Assembly (NCBI GenBank): GCA_039033415.1
Contig: JBCCCR010000016.1
Coordinates: 1-64,000 of the forward strand
Reading direction: 5' to 3'
From: Pseudomonadota bacterium
Lineage (GTDB): Bacteria > Pseudomonadota > Gammaproteobacteria > Xanthomonadales > SZUA-38
DNA length: 64,000 nucleotides
Positions 25,696-34,684 of this stretch are shown here, piece by piece. Position numbers and translations under genes: made by a program. The stretch's first letter is position 1. Each line of letters opens with the position of its first letter. Below the pieces are notes generated by a model, which saw only the letters and a list, made by a program, of their open reading frames with translations, made no database searches and was not told the DNA's origin.

Positions 25696-26651
25696 CCCTG
25701 TCTCGCCCCATCGGTTTGATGACGGCGCTAATGCTGGCCGGCTGGTTAGCGCCAGTCGCTCCGCTCGATGCGCAGCCGGAGGAGTCATCCGCTGCGGTTG
25801 CCGCCGCGGAGCCTACCGGGTCTCCGATGGCCAACGCCTCGGGGCGGGACTTGATGGACGCGGTGTACGGCCGGCACCAGCGCTATCCTCACGTTTATGA
25901 GGAGCAGTCGATGGTGCTGGTGGACCGACACGGTCGCCGCGAGACTCGACGCCTGACGCTCTACTCGCGGCTCGAAGCGGACGGCAGCGTGAGGGTCCTG
26001 CTGCGCTTTACCGATCCCAGTGAACTGCTCGGCATGGCGCTGCTGGCCACGCTGTATCCAGACGGTACGTCAAAGCGCCAGGTGTTTTTGCCGGCGCTAG
26101 GGCGACAGCTGATCAGCAACAATTCGCTGAAAGGCGAAGATTTTGCGATCACGGATCCGCATTTTCTCGGCACCGATTTTTCGATCGAGAATCTCACCGG
26201 CGAAAACCTCGACCACTACCGCTACGAGCGTCGCCGCGACGCGCTGATGGATCAGGCGGAATATTACGTGGTCGACGCGTTCGACCCCGGCGTCGACCCC
26301 GCCACGGCGGCGCCGCTGCGGCGCCATTTCGTTATCAAGGAAGGGCTTTTCATTACCCGCACCGACCACTTCGCCGCAAACGGCGCGGTCGAGTCGCGGC
26401 AAACTCACCACGACCTGGTGGTGGTCAACGGCGAAACGTGGCGCGCCAACATGATGCTGATGAATAACCTGCGCGAGGTGCATCAGACGATTATCAAGGT
26501 CGACCAGCGCGTGTTCTCGCCGGACTACGTGCCCGATGAGGTGTTTACGGCCGACTGGATCTTCGCCAACGCGCCGGCGGTCGATGAGGAAGCGGCGGAG
26601 CCTCCTGATGACACAACGGATGCCGCCGCACCGCTGGAGGTGGACGCGTGA
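25692..26651 (+). CDS. Exported LolA-fold protein (outer-membrane lipoprotein-sorting type)
   Basis: A 319-residue protein with a signal peptide ending near LDAQ (residue 28). The body matches the LolA-like domain often annotated as outer membrane lipoprotein-sorting protein: SMVLVDRHGRRETRRLTLYSR, then FLPALGRQLISNNSLKGEDFAITD and a long twisted beta-sheet. Such proteins pair with MMPL/RND permeases and are thought to carry hydrophobic molecules through the periplasm. TTG start overlapping pqiC; its own stop overlaps the next gene by 4 bp. Confidence 0.8.
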   Translation: MTLSRPIGLMTALMLAGWLAPVAPLDAQPEESSAAVAAAEPTGSPMANASGRDLMDAVYGRHQRYPHVYEEQSMVLVDRHGRRETRRLTLYSRLEADGSVRVLLRFTDPSELLGMALLATLYPDGTSKRQVFLPALGRQLISNNSLKGEDFAITDPHFLGTDFSIENLTGENLDHYRYERRRDALMDQAEYYVVDAFDPGVDPATAAPLRRHFVIKEGLFITRTDHFAANGAVESRQTHHDLVVVNGETWRANMMLMNNLREVHQTIIKVDQRVFSPDYVPDEVFTADWIFANAPAVDEEAAEPPDDTTDAAAPLEVDA

Positions 26652-29443
26652 TCAACGCGCTGTTCACGCTCGGCTTCCGGCGCCCGCTGTGGGTGGTGGC
26701 GCTGGTGACCGCCGTCACCGTCCTCGCGGCGATGGGGCTACCGAAGCTGGAGATCGACACCAGCTTCGGGAATCTGATCCCCGAAAATGATCCTGCCCGC
26801 GTGGCCTACCAGCAGGTGATGGAGGAGTTTGGGTCGGACAACCTGACCATCGTGTACGCCTCAGATAGTCTCCTCTGGACGCCGGAGGGCCTTCAGCGCC
26901 TGAATGAGCTCCAGCTTGCGCTCGAACGAATCGAGGACGTCGAGCGGGTCGACAGCGTTTTCAGCCTGCGCGCGATCCGCGGCATTGAGCCCGATGATCA
27001 AAATGCCCGCGCCGTGTCCCAGATCGAATCGATGCCGGTACTCGCCGACGTGCCCAAGACGCTGGCGGATGCCGAGGCGGCGCGCGACCGGGCTCTGGCT
27101 AACCCGCTGTACCTCGGCAACTTTCTGTCGACCGACGGTACCGCCACCGCCCTCCTGGTGTCGGTTGGCGATAACAACGATCGGCCGGACTTTGACCAGA
27201 CGCTCAACGATGCGCTCGAGGCGGCCATGGCGCCGTTTCGGGGCGATTTCGACGGCCTGTTCCAGGTAGGCCCTCCGCGAATCCAGTCGGAGCTGGCCGC
27301 GAGCCTGAGCGGAGACTTCCGCCTCCTGGCGCCCCTGTCTGCCGCAGCGCTGGTGCTGGCGATGGTGGTGTTTCTGCGCAGCTCGGTGGCGGCGATGGTG
27401 CCGCTGGTGACGTCCGCACTGTCGATCATCTGGACTTTTGGTCTGCTCGGCTGGCTGGCCGTGCCGATGAATATGCTGAGCGCGATGATCCCGTCGCTCA
27501 TCATCGCCATCGGCTCCACCGAAGACACGCACCTGATCGCGGCCTACTTTCGCGGGCTCGCCGAGCACCGACAACAGGAGCCCAACCAGGCCCGTCGCAC
27601 CGCAATCCGCTACCTGGCGAGCCACGCCGGGCTGGCGCTGATTTTGACGGTGATCACCACCACGCTCGGTTTTGCGGCCAACCTGTTCAGCGATATCGGT
27701 CTAATCAAACAGTTTTCGATTGCCGCCACGGTCGCCATGGTCGCCAACGGTATCGTTACCGTGCTGGTTGTTCCGCCGCTGCTGTCGCAGCTCGGCCCTG
27801 CCCGACTGCCGCGGGCTTTTATCGCCGAGGCGGAGGCCAAAGCGCAGCAGCGGCCCGCTGTTCATCTGTCGGGTCGTATCGTCAATCTGTTTCGCCAATC
27901 GCAGCGCAGGTTCCCAATCGGCATCCTGCTGATCACCGCGGGGCTTGTCGTCTTTTTTCTTTACGAAGCGTCCAAGCTCTACGTCACCAACGATCCGCTG
28001 TCTTATTTCCCCAGCGATCGGCCGCTGGTTCAGGACACGCGCCGCATCAGCAGCGAACTTGCCGGTGTTCGGGTGTTTTTTGTCACGCTGAAAGCCGACT
28101 CCGATCGGGCGTTTCTGGAGCCGGACAACGTCCGAAAGCTCGCGGAGATCCAGGAGTTTGCGCGCGCGCAGGATGCCTACGACCGCAGCCTGTCGCTCGC
28201 TGATCACCTGCGCTACGTCAACGAACAGTTCCGGGGCCGCTTCGCCAGCAGCGACCTGCCCGAAACGCGCGCGCTGATCGCCCAGTACCTGCTTTTTTTC
28301 CACCGCAGCGAACTGGAAAGCTACGTCAGCCACGACTATCGCCGCGCCAACATCCTCGTGCGCCATTCCATCAGCGACTCCCATACGCTCAACGAATACG
28401 TACGGGAGCTCGAGGACGCGCTCGGAACGATTACGGGGCCAGGGATCCAGGCCGACATCGTCGGCGAAAACCTCATGGTCAATCAGGCCGCCGAAAGCCT
28501 GATGGTGGCGCAGCTCAAAGCGCTGGCGCTACTGCTGCTGCTGATCTTCGTCCTGATGTCGATCATGTTCACCTCCTTCAAGGGTGGCGCGCTGGCGCTG
28601 GTGCCCGCGATCATTCCCATCGCGCTGATGTTCGGCATCATGGGGCTGCTGAACATCCCGCTGAATCCAGGTACCGCCATGGTGGCGGTGATCGCTGTGG
28701 GAATTGCGGTAGACGGCACCATCCACCTGCTGGCGCGCTACAACGAACGCTGCCGCAAAACTTCTGACTACGTGCAGGCCGTCCATGACTCCATGGACGA
28801 TGTGGCCACGCCCCTCATCAGCTCCAGCCTGGCGCTGGCGCTGGGCTTTGGGATGCTGCTCTTTTCCAACTTTACCGTCGTGGCCCAGTTCGGCGCCCTG
28901 GCAGCGGCCACGATGCTGATTTCCATTATCGCCAACCTGCTGGTCACTCCGATCCTGATGACCCGAATTCGTTTGGTTGGGCTCTATCAGATCCTCTCGA
29001 TGCGGGTCGACCGCGAGGTGCTTGACCGCAGTACGCTGTTCAGCGGCATGTCCGGCTATCAGCGCCGCAAAGCCATTCTGATTTCGGAAATGCACGAGGT
29101 CGAAGCCGGTGAGCTGCTGGTGGAGCAAGGGGTGGTCGGCCGCAGCATGTATCTGATCCTGGAAGGGGAGGCCGAGGTGATTCGGCGGGACGGGGGCAGC
29201 AGCCGAACGCTGGCGATGCTGAAACCCGGAGAGATCTTCGGTGAGATCGGCTACATCCGCGCGGTGGAGCGTACCGCGGACGTGCGGGCGCGCACGCCGG
29301 TGACGGTGCTGCGCTTTCAGTTCGACCGCATGCAGAAAGACCTCAAGTTCTTCCCCACGATTGTCGCGAACCTCAACTTCAACATCAGCGCCATTCTAGG
29401 CGAGCGATTGGCCGACACGCTCGATCACGGCAACCCCGGCTGA
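26648..29443 (+). CDS. MMPL/RND-type transporter fused to a cyclic-nucleotide-binding domain
   Basis: A 931-residue protein. Residues 1-800 have the RND/MMPL plan: helix 1, a periplasmic loop of about 180 residues, five helices, helix 7, a second loop and five more helices, with GIAVDGTIHLLARYNER in the C-terminal helical bundle. Residues 800-925 form a cyclic-nucleotide-binding (CAP_ED) domain with VEAGELLVEQGVVGRSMYLI, ILEGEAEV and the phosphate cassette GEIFGEIGYIRAVERTADV. The GTG start overlaps the LolA-like gene. The fusion suggests that transport responds to a cytoplasmic ligand such as cAMP or c-di-GMP. Confidence 0.88.
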   Translation: MINALFTLGFRRPLWVVALVTAVTVLAAMGLPKLEIDTSFGNLIPENDPARVAYQQVMEEFGSDNLTIVYASDSLLWTPEGLQRLNELQLALERIEDVERVDSVFSLRAIRGIEPDDQNARAVSQIESMPVLADVPKTLADAEAARDRALANPLYLGNFLSTDGTATALLVSVGDNNDRPDFDQTLNDALEAAMAPFRGDFDGLFQVGPPRIQSELAASLSGDFRLLAPLSAAALVLAMVVFLRSSVAAMVPLVTSALSIIWTFGLLGWLAVPMNMLSAMIPSLIIAIGSTEDTHLIAAYFRGLAEHRQQEPNQARRTAIRYLASHAGLALILTVITTTLGFAANLFSDIGLIKQFSIAATVAMVANGIVTVLVVPPLLSQLGPARLPRAFIAEAEAKAQQRPAVHLSGRIVNLFRQSQRRFPIGILLITAGLVVFFLYEASKLYVTNDPLSYFPSDRPLVQDTRRISSELAGVRVFFVTLKADSDRAFLEPDNVRKLAEIQEFARAQDAYDRSLSLADHLRYVNEQFRGRFASSDLPETRALIAQYLLFFHRSELESYVSHDYRRANILVRHSISDSHTLNEYVRELEDALGTITGPGIQADIVGENLMVNQAAESLMVAQLKALALLLLLIFVLMSIMFTSFKGGALALVPAIIPIALMFGIMGLLNIPLNPGTAMVAVIAVGIAVDGTIHLLARYNERCRKTSDYVQAVHDSMDDVATPLISSSLALALGFGMLLFSNFTVVAQFGALAAATMLISIIANLLVTPILMTRIRLVGLYQILSMRVDREVLDRSTLFSGMSGYQRRKAILISEMHEVEAGELLVEQGVVGRSMYLILEGEAEVIRRDGGSSRTLAMLKPGEIFGEIGYIRAVERTADVRARTPVTVLRFQFDRMQKDLKFFPTIVANLNFNISAILGERLADTLDHGNPG

Positions 29444-29512
29444 CACGCCTGCAGCGCACGATAAGGGCCCTGCCCTATACTGGCGGAGAACCGAACGGAT
29501 GAGACCCACCTT

Positions 29513-31039
29513 ATGAGCCAAAAGCTGTCGCGCCGAAGCGTTCTCTCCATCCTCGGATCAACGCCGGGACTGGCGGCGTTGCCCTCTCACGCTCAGGAGA
29601 GCCAGTCTCCCGTCTGGGACCTGCTGGTAGTCGGCGGCGGGAACGCCGGGATGCCGGCCGCCATCTTCGCCGCCGAGCGAGGCGCCCGGGTGCTGATCAT
29701 CGATGCGGCGACCCAGCTTGGTGGGACGCTCTGGCTGTCCTCAGGCCAGATGAGCGCAGCCGGCACCCAGCTGCAGGCGAGCAAAGGGATCGAAGATTCC
29801 CCCCAATTGCACTACGACGACATTATGCGCATCAGCGAAGGGACGGCGGACCCCGATCTGGTTCGACTCGCGGTGTTCAACGCCGCGGCGACCTTCGACT
29901 GGCTGATGGACCACGGGCTCGATGTGCACGATGAACATCCCGTCACCGGCACCAATCACGAGCCCTACAGCCAGGCCCGCTACGCCTGGGGTAAAGATCA
30001 GGGACGGTCCATCATTCGCGTTCTCAACGAACAGCTTCAGCCGCACATCGACGCCGGTCGGGTATCGGTCAGCCTGCGGACGGAAGTGACCGAGCTGGTC
30101 CTGACGCCTGACGGATCGGTGGCAGGGGTGATCGCACGCGACGAAGCCGGCGAGGTGGTTCAGCACTCTGCACGCCATACGCTGCTGGCCTGCGGCGGTT
30201 ATACGGCCAACGAAGACATGTTCCTGCAGCTCGAAGGCGCGCGCGACTTCGCTGATGTGACCTACCCCTACAGCCAGGGAGCAGGCATCACGCTGGCGTT
30301 AACCGCCGGCGGCTCCGTACGCGGCGGCGAACATCACCTGCCGCTGTTTGGCGCTGTGCTGGCCAGCGACAGCTATCCAGCCCGCATGATTGGCACCGTG
30401 CGACCCTGGCCGCCAGCTCGCCCGCCCTGGGAGATCTATGTCAACGCCCACGGCCAGCGATTCCTGCGTGAAGATATCCCCAGCCACCATGCCCATGAAA
30501 ACGCCTTACTCGAGCAGCCCGAGGAACGGTGCTGGGTGATCTTTGACGAGGCCATCTTTACGCGTGCCCCGCAGCTCGTACGCGGCTCGTTTGCAGGGCC
30601 GCTCGACGCCGAGGACATCCGTCTGGCCTTCGACAGCGGGATGGCGATGTTTTACAAGGCCGACTCGATCGAGCAGCTTGCTAAGGCCGCGGGGATCGAC
30701 GCAGCGGGCCTCGCCGCTACCGTTGCCGACTACAACCGCGGTCAGGCTGACGGCCGCGACAGCCTGGGCCGGCAGCACCTGCCGCTGCCCATTGCCGAAC
30801 CCCCGTTCTACGCCGTTCAGCTACAAAGCTGGCTGCTGACCTCGTTTGCCGGGGTCGCGGTCGACGATCGGCTGCGGGTGATTCGTGAAGACGGCTCACC
30901 CGTCGCCAATCTCTATGCGGCCGGCGAGCTGCTCGGCTCAGGCCAGTTCAACGGCCGGTCCTACTGCGGCGGCATGCTGGTGACGCCCGCGTTGACCTTC
31001 GGCCGGCTTCTCGGTCAGAAACTGCTGGACTTTGCATAG
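29513..31039 (+). CDS. Tat-exported FAD-dependent oxidoreductase (fumarate reductase-like flavoprotein)
   Basis: A 508-residue FAD_binding_2 family protein. The N-terminus has a twin-arginine signal (KLSRRSVLSILG) ending near SHAQ. A dinucleotide-binding GGGNAGMPAAIFAAERGARV follows. The C-terminal end AAGELLGSGQFNGRSYCGGM contacts FAD in this family. Members reduce or oxidise C=C bonds of fumarate, urocanate, cinnamate, steroids and similar compounds; the substrate is not clear. No heme or FMN domain is fused, so electrons must come from a partner. The convergent gene run encodes an FMN-binding protein and ApbE. Confidence 0.88.
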   Translation: MSQKLSRRSVLSILGSTPGLAALPSHAQESQSPVWDLLVVGGGNAGMPAAIFAAERGARVLIIDAATQLGGTLWLSSGQMSAAGTQLQASKGIEDSPQLHYDDIMRISEGTADPDLVRLAVFNAAATFDWLMDHGLDVHDEHPVTGTNHEPYSQARYAWGKDQGRSIIRVLNEQLQPHIDAGRVSVSLRTEVTELVLTPDGSVAGVIARDEAGEVVQHSARHTLLACGGYTANEDMFLQLEGARDFADVTYPYSQGAGITLALTAGGSVRGGEHHLPLFGAVLASDSYPARMIGTVRPWPPARPPWEIYVNAHGQRFLREDIPSHHAHENALLEQPEERCWVIFDEAIFTRAPQLVRGSFAGPLDAEDIRLAFDSGMAMFYKADSIEQLAKAAGIDAAGLAATVADYNRGQADGRDSLGRQHLPLPIAEPPFYAVQLQSWLLTSFAGVAVDDRLRVIREDGSPVANLYAAGELLGSGQFNGRSYCGGMLVTPALTFGRLLGQKLLDFA

Positions 31040-31045
31040 CAACCG

Positions 31046-31996
31046 CTACGCCTTCAGAAAAGCCGCAACGGCATCCGCCCAGGCCTCGGGCTGCTGATCG
31101 ACGATATCCACGCCACCGCCGTCGAGCTCGGCAAACGCAAAGTCCGGCCGCAGCTGCTTGGCTTCGTGCGCCTCCTCGTTGATCACATCACCGGTATTCG
31201 TGAGGATCAGGGTATCGTGCTTTACCTTTCTCATCGCCGCCGCGTGATCGTAAATAAACGCCGCATGGTGGCCAATCCAAAAGGGCGCGTAGCCCTGGAA
31301 TTTCTCCACCGCGTAGCGCGTAATGGTTTTCGGGTCAGCGCCCTCTCCATACATTCGGAAGCGCGTGGCAAACGAGGCCTGCAGGTGACTGCCATCAACG
31401 AGGTAGCGGAAATCGATCTCCCGCTCCTGCAGGCCTTCGAGGTATTCCTGGCGCTGAGCGTCATCCACCGGCAGCGGCCCGTTGACGATCAGGCGACGCA
31501 CCCGGGCCGGGAACTGAAGCGCTACTTCCGTTGCCACCATCGCGCCCGTGTGGTGCCCGAGCACGTCCGCCTGTGCAATCTCGAGATGATCGAGCACCGC
31601 GGGAATCACGCCCGCCCAGTCTTCGATGGTCGGCACAAACGGTGCCGGGTCCGACTCGCCAAAGCCTGGCGTATCAATACCGATCGCGCGGATCCCGCGC
31701 CGGTGAAGCGGCTCGTAGACGTTGCTGAACTGCCGAGAGGTCTGCGGCGCCTGGTGGCAAAGCACCAGCGGTAAGCCGGCGCCCGTGTCCCGGAAGTGCA
31801 CCTGACCATACGGTCCGTCGGCATAGCCGCGACGCGGGACAAACGGTGCATCCATGGGGCCTGAACGCAGCGCGTAGGGATTGAGCTCCGCTCGCGTCTT
31901 GCGCGGCTCTGCGCGCACCGGCAGCGCGTTGGCCAGGATGGCGGCGCCCGCGGCGGCGGTGCCGAGCAGCAGCTGGCGACGGGTGGTTTCAACCAT
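31046..31996 (-). CDS. Tat-exported alpha/beta-hydrolase-fold protein with altered catalytic triad
   Basis: A 316-residue protein with a Tat signal (ETTRRQLLLG) ending near PVRA and an alpha/beta-hydrolase core (HFRDTGAGLPLVLCHQAPQT, IGIDTPGFGESD). The nucleophile elbow reads LGHHTGAM, placing His or Thr where Ser is normal. The usual catalytic His near the C-terminus is absent in GGGVDIVDQQPEAW. It may therefore use another mechanism or only bind its ligand. The ATG at 31996 follows GGAGA and overlaps the apbE stop by 8 bp. Last gene of the flavin cluster. Confidence 0.8.
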   Translation of the reverse strand: MVETTRRQLLLGTAAAGAAILANALPVRAEPRKTRAELNPYALRSGPMDAPFVPRRGYADGPYGQVHFRDTGAGLPLVLCHQAPQTSRQFSNVYEPLHRRGIRAIGIDTPGFGESDPAPFVPTIEDWAGVIPAVLDHLEIAQADVLGHHTGAMVATEVALQFPARVRRLIVNGPLPVDDAQRQEYLEGLQEREIDFRYLVDGSHLQASFATRFRMYGEGADPKTITRYAVEKFQGYAPFWIGHHAAFIYDHAAAMRKVKHDTLILTNTGDVINEEAHEAKQLRPDFAFAELDGGGVDIVDQQPEAWADAVAAFLKA

Positions 31997-32927
31997 GAGC
32001 TTTTCTCCAAGCAGACCTCGGGGCGGGTAGCTGTTTCCAGCCGCTGTCCGCGTTGAACAGAAACGCCGTTGCGCGCCAGCGCGCCAAAATCGGCGCGGCC
32101 TCATCTCCCAGGCACAGCACAACCTTGGTTAAGGCATCAGCGATCATGCAATCTTCCGACAACACCGTGGCAAAAATCGATTTGTTGAGCGGTCGACGCC
32201 GGCGGCCGTCATAGTGCGGACCGGCTTTCGCGCTTTCGCGCATCCCATCGCCTGGGCCCGCGCAGCTGCTCGCCAGGCTGCCGCCGGATAGCTGGATGGT
32301 CGCCGCCTGATCGTTGCGTTGGCCTGGGACATCGAGCGTGACCGAGGCAGTCAGCGCATCGCTCACCCGACAGTCGCCGCCGGCATTCACCAGGCACGCC
32401 TTCACCTCGCCGGCAAGGCATCGGTGCAGCGCCCGGTCAACGGCAAACCCCTTGGCGATTCCGCCGAGGTCAAGCCAGAGCGGACGGCGGAACGATACCG
32501 TGTCGTCTGAGAGGACCTCGATGTCCTGCCAGGAGGCATTGGGGTCCGGTGCATCGCAAGACACCGGGCGCGGCAGGTGGCCGTCGCCGACCAGCTCCGC
32601 GGCCGTGGTGCAATCGAAATGCCCTTGGGACTGGCGCGACAGCTCACACGCGGCGCGGACGACTTTGACCGTTCGGGGATCCACCGTCACAACCTCCCGC
32701 GCCGCGCGCCGATTGAGTCGGGATACGTCGCTGTCCGGGAGATGAAAGCTCATCAGTTGATGGATGTTCTGAATCTCGGCAAAGGCATCCTGCACCGCCG
32801 CCTCACCCGCGTTGCGTTGCTCTGCCCGGCAGGAGATTTCGACTCGAGTTCCGAGATGCAGCTCCAGCCAACCGACCGTCGGCAAAGGCGAACGTTGCCT
32901 GGCGACCGCTACGCCGTCAGTCCGCAT
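31989..32927 (-). CDS. apbE: ApbE-like FAD:protein FMN transferase
   Basis: A 312-residue ApbE-family protein. Key motifs include SRLNRRA near the N-terminus, LDLGGIAKGFAVDRA (substrate/FAD binding), VNAGGDCRV and ADALTKVVLCLG at the end. ApbE attaches FMN covalently to a Thr or Ser of exported flavoproteins. No signal peptide or lipobox is seen, which is unusual because the likely target is exported. The start at 32927 overlaps the FMN-binding gene by 11 bp; a longer frame adds a low-complexity N-terminus and is rejected. Confidence 0.85.
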   Translation of the reverse strand: MRTDGVAVARQRSPLPTVGWLELHLGTRVEISCRAEQRNAGEAAVQDAFAEIQNIHQLMSFHLPDSDVSRLNRRAAREVVTVDPRTVKVVRAACELSRQSQGHFDCTTAAELVGDGHLPRPVSCDAPDPNASWQDIEVLSDDTVSFRRPLWLDLGGIAKGFAVDRALHRCLAGEVKACLVNAGGDCRVSDALTASVTLDVPGQRNDQAATIQLSGGSLASSCAGPGDGMRESAKAGPHYDGRRRRPLNKSIFATVLSEDCMIADALTKVVLCLGDEAAPILARWRATAFLFNADSGWKQLPAPRSAWRKAHG

Positions 32928-33441
32928 CGGGCAGATAGCGTGCGTGGATGGCAAGCAGCTTCTTGACGCCCTCAGCCACGTGGGTGGTCGACAACGTGGC
33001 GCCAGAAACGATCGGGACAACGTCCTCCGGCATCCAGCGTCCGTGGGTCGCTTTCGCCATCTGGCCAAGCCACTCATCCGTGTAGAGGCTGTCGCAGTAG
33101 CCTTCTTCACAGGTCAGGACCTCAAGCCCGGAAATCCGACCCTGCGTGTCGACCCCAAGCAGGTAGGTCACCACGTCGTTGAGTCCGTAGACCTGGTCGA
33201 GGAACAGCCAGTCGCCCGATTCGGCCCGCCAGGCCTTTACCTGCGGTCGGATCGAGGGAACCTGATATTCGTGTTTGAGCTTGGCGTAGTCCTGCGAGTT
33301 GAGCTTGAAGTCCGCAGGCGTGAGCGCCTCGTTGGGATAAATCCGCGCAATGCCCTGTTCCAGCGATTGGAACTGGTCAGCGACGGCCACGGCGCTTGCG
33401 CCAAGCGCAACCGCCGGCGCCAGCAGGAAGCGAAACTTCAC
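32917..33441 (-). CDS. Exported FMN-binding protein, probable flavinylation target
   Basis: A 174-residue protein with a Sec-type signal peptide (about 1-22, ending VAVADQ). The C-terminal half is an FMN_bind domain: VYGLNDVVTYLLGVDTQG and then VPIVSGATLSTTHV. The SGAT motif (Thr149) is the site where ApbE links FMN through a phosphoester bond in NqrC/RnfG-like proteins. It overlaps apbE, so enzyme and target are cotranslated. Likely an electron carrier between the membrane and a periplasmic reductase. Confidence 0.88.
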   Translation of the reverse strand: MKFRFLLAPAVALGASAVAVADQFQSLEQGIARIYPNEALTPADFKLNSQDYAKLKHEYQVPSIRPQVKAWRAESGDWLFLDQVYGLNDVVTYLLGVDTQGRISGLEVLTCEEGYCDSLYTDEWLGQMAKATHGRWMPEDVVPIVSGATLSTTHVAEGVKKLLAIHARYLPDAD

Positions 33442-33462
33442 CGCGCCCTTAGCATCGATTTA

Positions 33463-34665
33463 CTAGACGCGAACGAAATGTCGAATGCCAAACCCCCGAA
33501 TGACGGGCTCGGCCTTGGCGACCTCGTCGAAGCCCCGGGCCTGGATTTCTGCATTGAAGTCCATCTCGTGGTACTCCAGCGACCAGCGCTCGTTGTTCCA
33601 GCGGTGGTCCCACCAGCGTCCGAAAAGCGCCCGAGGAATCATCTGTTTGCCGCCGGAGATGAAATCGACGGGATAGTAGACGCCGCCGGGGCGTGTCACG
33701 CGCTGCGCTTCCGCAATCACCTGATGCGACACTGTTGCCGGCATTTCGTGGTGGGCGATGAAGCTGGTGACAATGTCAAAATAGCCGGCCGGGAAACCCA
33801 TGTCTTCAGCCAGCCGCTGCACGTAGTTCACGTCGAAGCCCAGCCGCGCGGCCCGCATGTGCCCGTAGCGAACCATCGGCCCGCCGACGTCCAGCCCCCA
33901 GACCTCAGCGTCGGGAAAGCGCTCTTTGAGCGCCAGCGAAAACTGGCCAATGCCGCAGCCGTAATCGAGGATGCGCTTCACCTTGCCGTCAGCGGGCATC
34001 GGAATGTTCTCAGCAGCCCCGCGGTGGATCTGGTCCTGATTGTTGTGACCCCGGCCGCCAAAATAAAAGCTGTTGGTGCCGTAGTGATACATGTGGCCGG
34101 CAAACGGGTCACCCACGTAGCCACCCGGCTGGATGTGAATCTGGTGGCTGGCGTGTTCCGGAATCTGCAGCTGCGGATTCAGTTCGAGCGTGCCAGGCCC
34201 GCTGAGGTCGGCCGCCTCCATTTCCGACAGGTAGCGGTCGGCGTTGGCGTGGAGGTAATGCTGCAGGTTTTGCCAGGTCAGGCGCTGATTCGCGATCCAG
34301 GTATGCGGCGAGATGTTAATCGCCGGCTCATCCTCGATGAGCTGGAGCAACCCTTTCATATCCACCTTCACGGTCGGGTCGATCCCCTCTCGCTCGAGCA
34401 GGCGATCCAGCGCCGCATACGCGTTGGCGCGGATCGTCTTTCGGTGCATGTCGCGGAAGCCCTTGGTGAAGTCCTGCCGACTCTCGGCGTCGAACGAGCC
34501 GAGCCGCTGGTGTCGGCCATCTCCTCCGCGGGGTGCAAAAAAGGATTCGATGCGCTGCGCTTGGGTGGTCGCCTGCGCGCTGCTGCTGCCAGCCAGCGTG
34601 CCGGCACCCGCCGCTGCGGCGGCGCTGACCGCCGCCATATTCAGTAATTCACGTCTGTCCATCAC
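33463..34665 (-). CDS. SAM-dependent methyltransferase with twin-arginine-type N-terminus
   Basis: A 400-residue protein. The first 32 residues look like a Tat signal (MDRRELLN, then an Ala-rich stretch ending SSSAQA). A helical region of about 180 residues follows, then a class I methyltransferase core with motif I RILDYGCGIGQFSLA (about 232-246), motif II EVWGLDVGG and a TRPGGVYYPVDF post-motif. SAM is not normally available in the periplasm, so export would be surprising. It lies 21 bp before the FMN-binding gene in the same run. Methylation substrate unknown. Confidence 0.82.
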   Translation of the reverse strand: MMDRRELLNMAAVSAAAAAGAGTLAGSSSAQATTQAQRIESFFAPRGGDGRHQRLGSFDAESRQDFTKGFRDMHRKTIRANAYAALDRLLEREGIDPTVKVDMKGLLQLIEDEPAINISPHTWIANQRLTWQNLQHYLHANADRYLSEMEAADLSGPGTLELNPQLQIPEHASHQIHIQPGGYVGDPFAGHMYHYGTNSFYFGGRGHNNQDQIHRGAAENIPMPADGKVKRILDYGCGIGQFSLALKERFPDAEVWGLDVGGPMVRYGHMRAARLGFDVNYVQRLAEDMGFPAGYFDIVTSFIAHHEMPATVSHQVIAEAQRVTRPGGVYYPVDFISGGKQMIPRALFGRWWDHRWNNERWSLEYHEMDFNAEIQARGFDEVAKAEPVIRGFGIRHFVRV

Positions 34666-34684
34666 GATTCACCACTCATGTCAG

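Noticed and set aside
29444-29512. Terminator after the RND/CAP_ED fusion gene
   Set aside because: The GC-rich bases there do not form a convincing stem with a T-run.
32812-34647. 611-codon plus-strand ORF
   Set aside because: Antisense to apbE, the FMN-binding gene and the methyltransferase gene, all of which have clear motifs; its product shows no domain.
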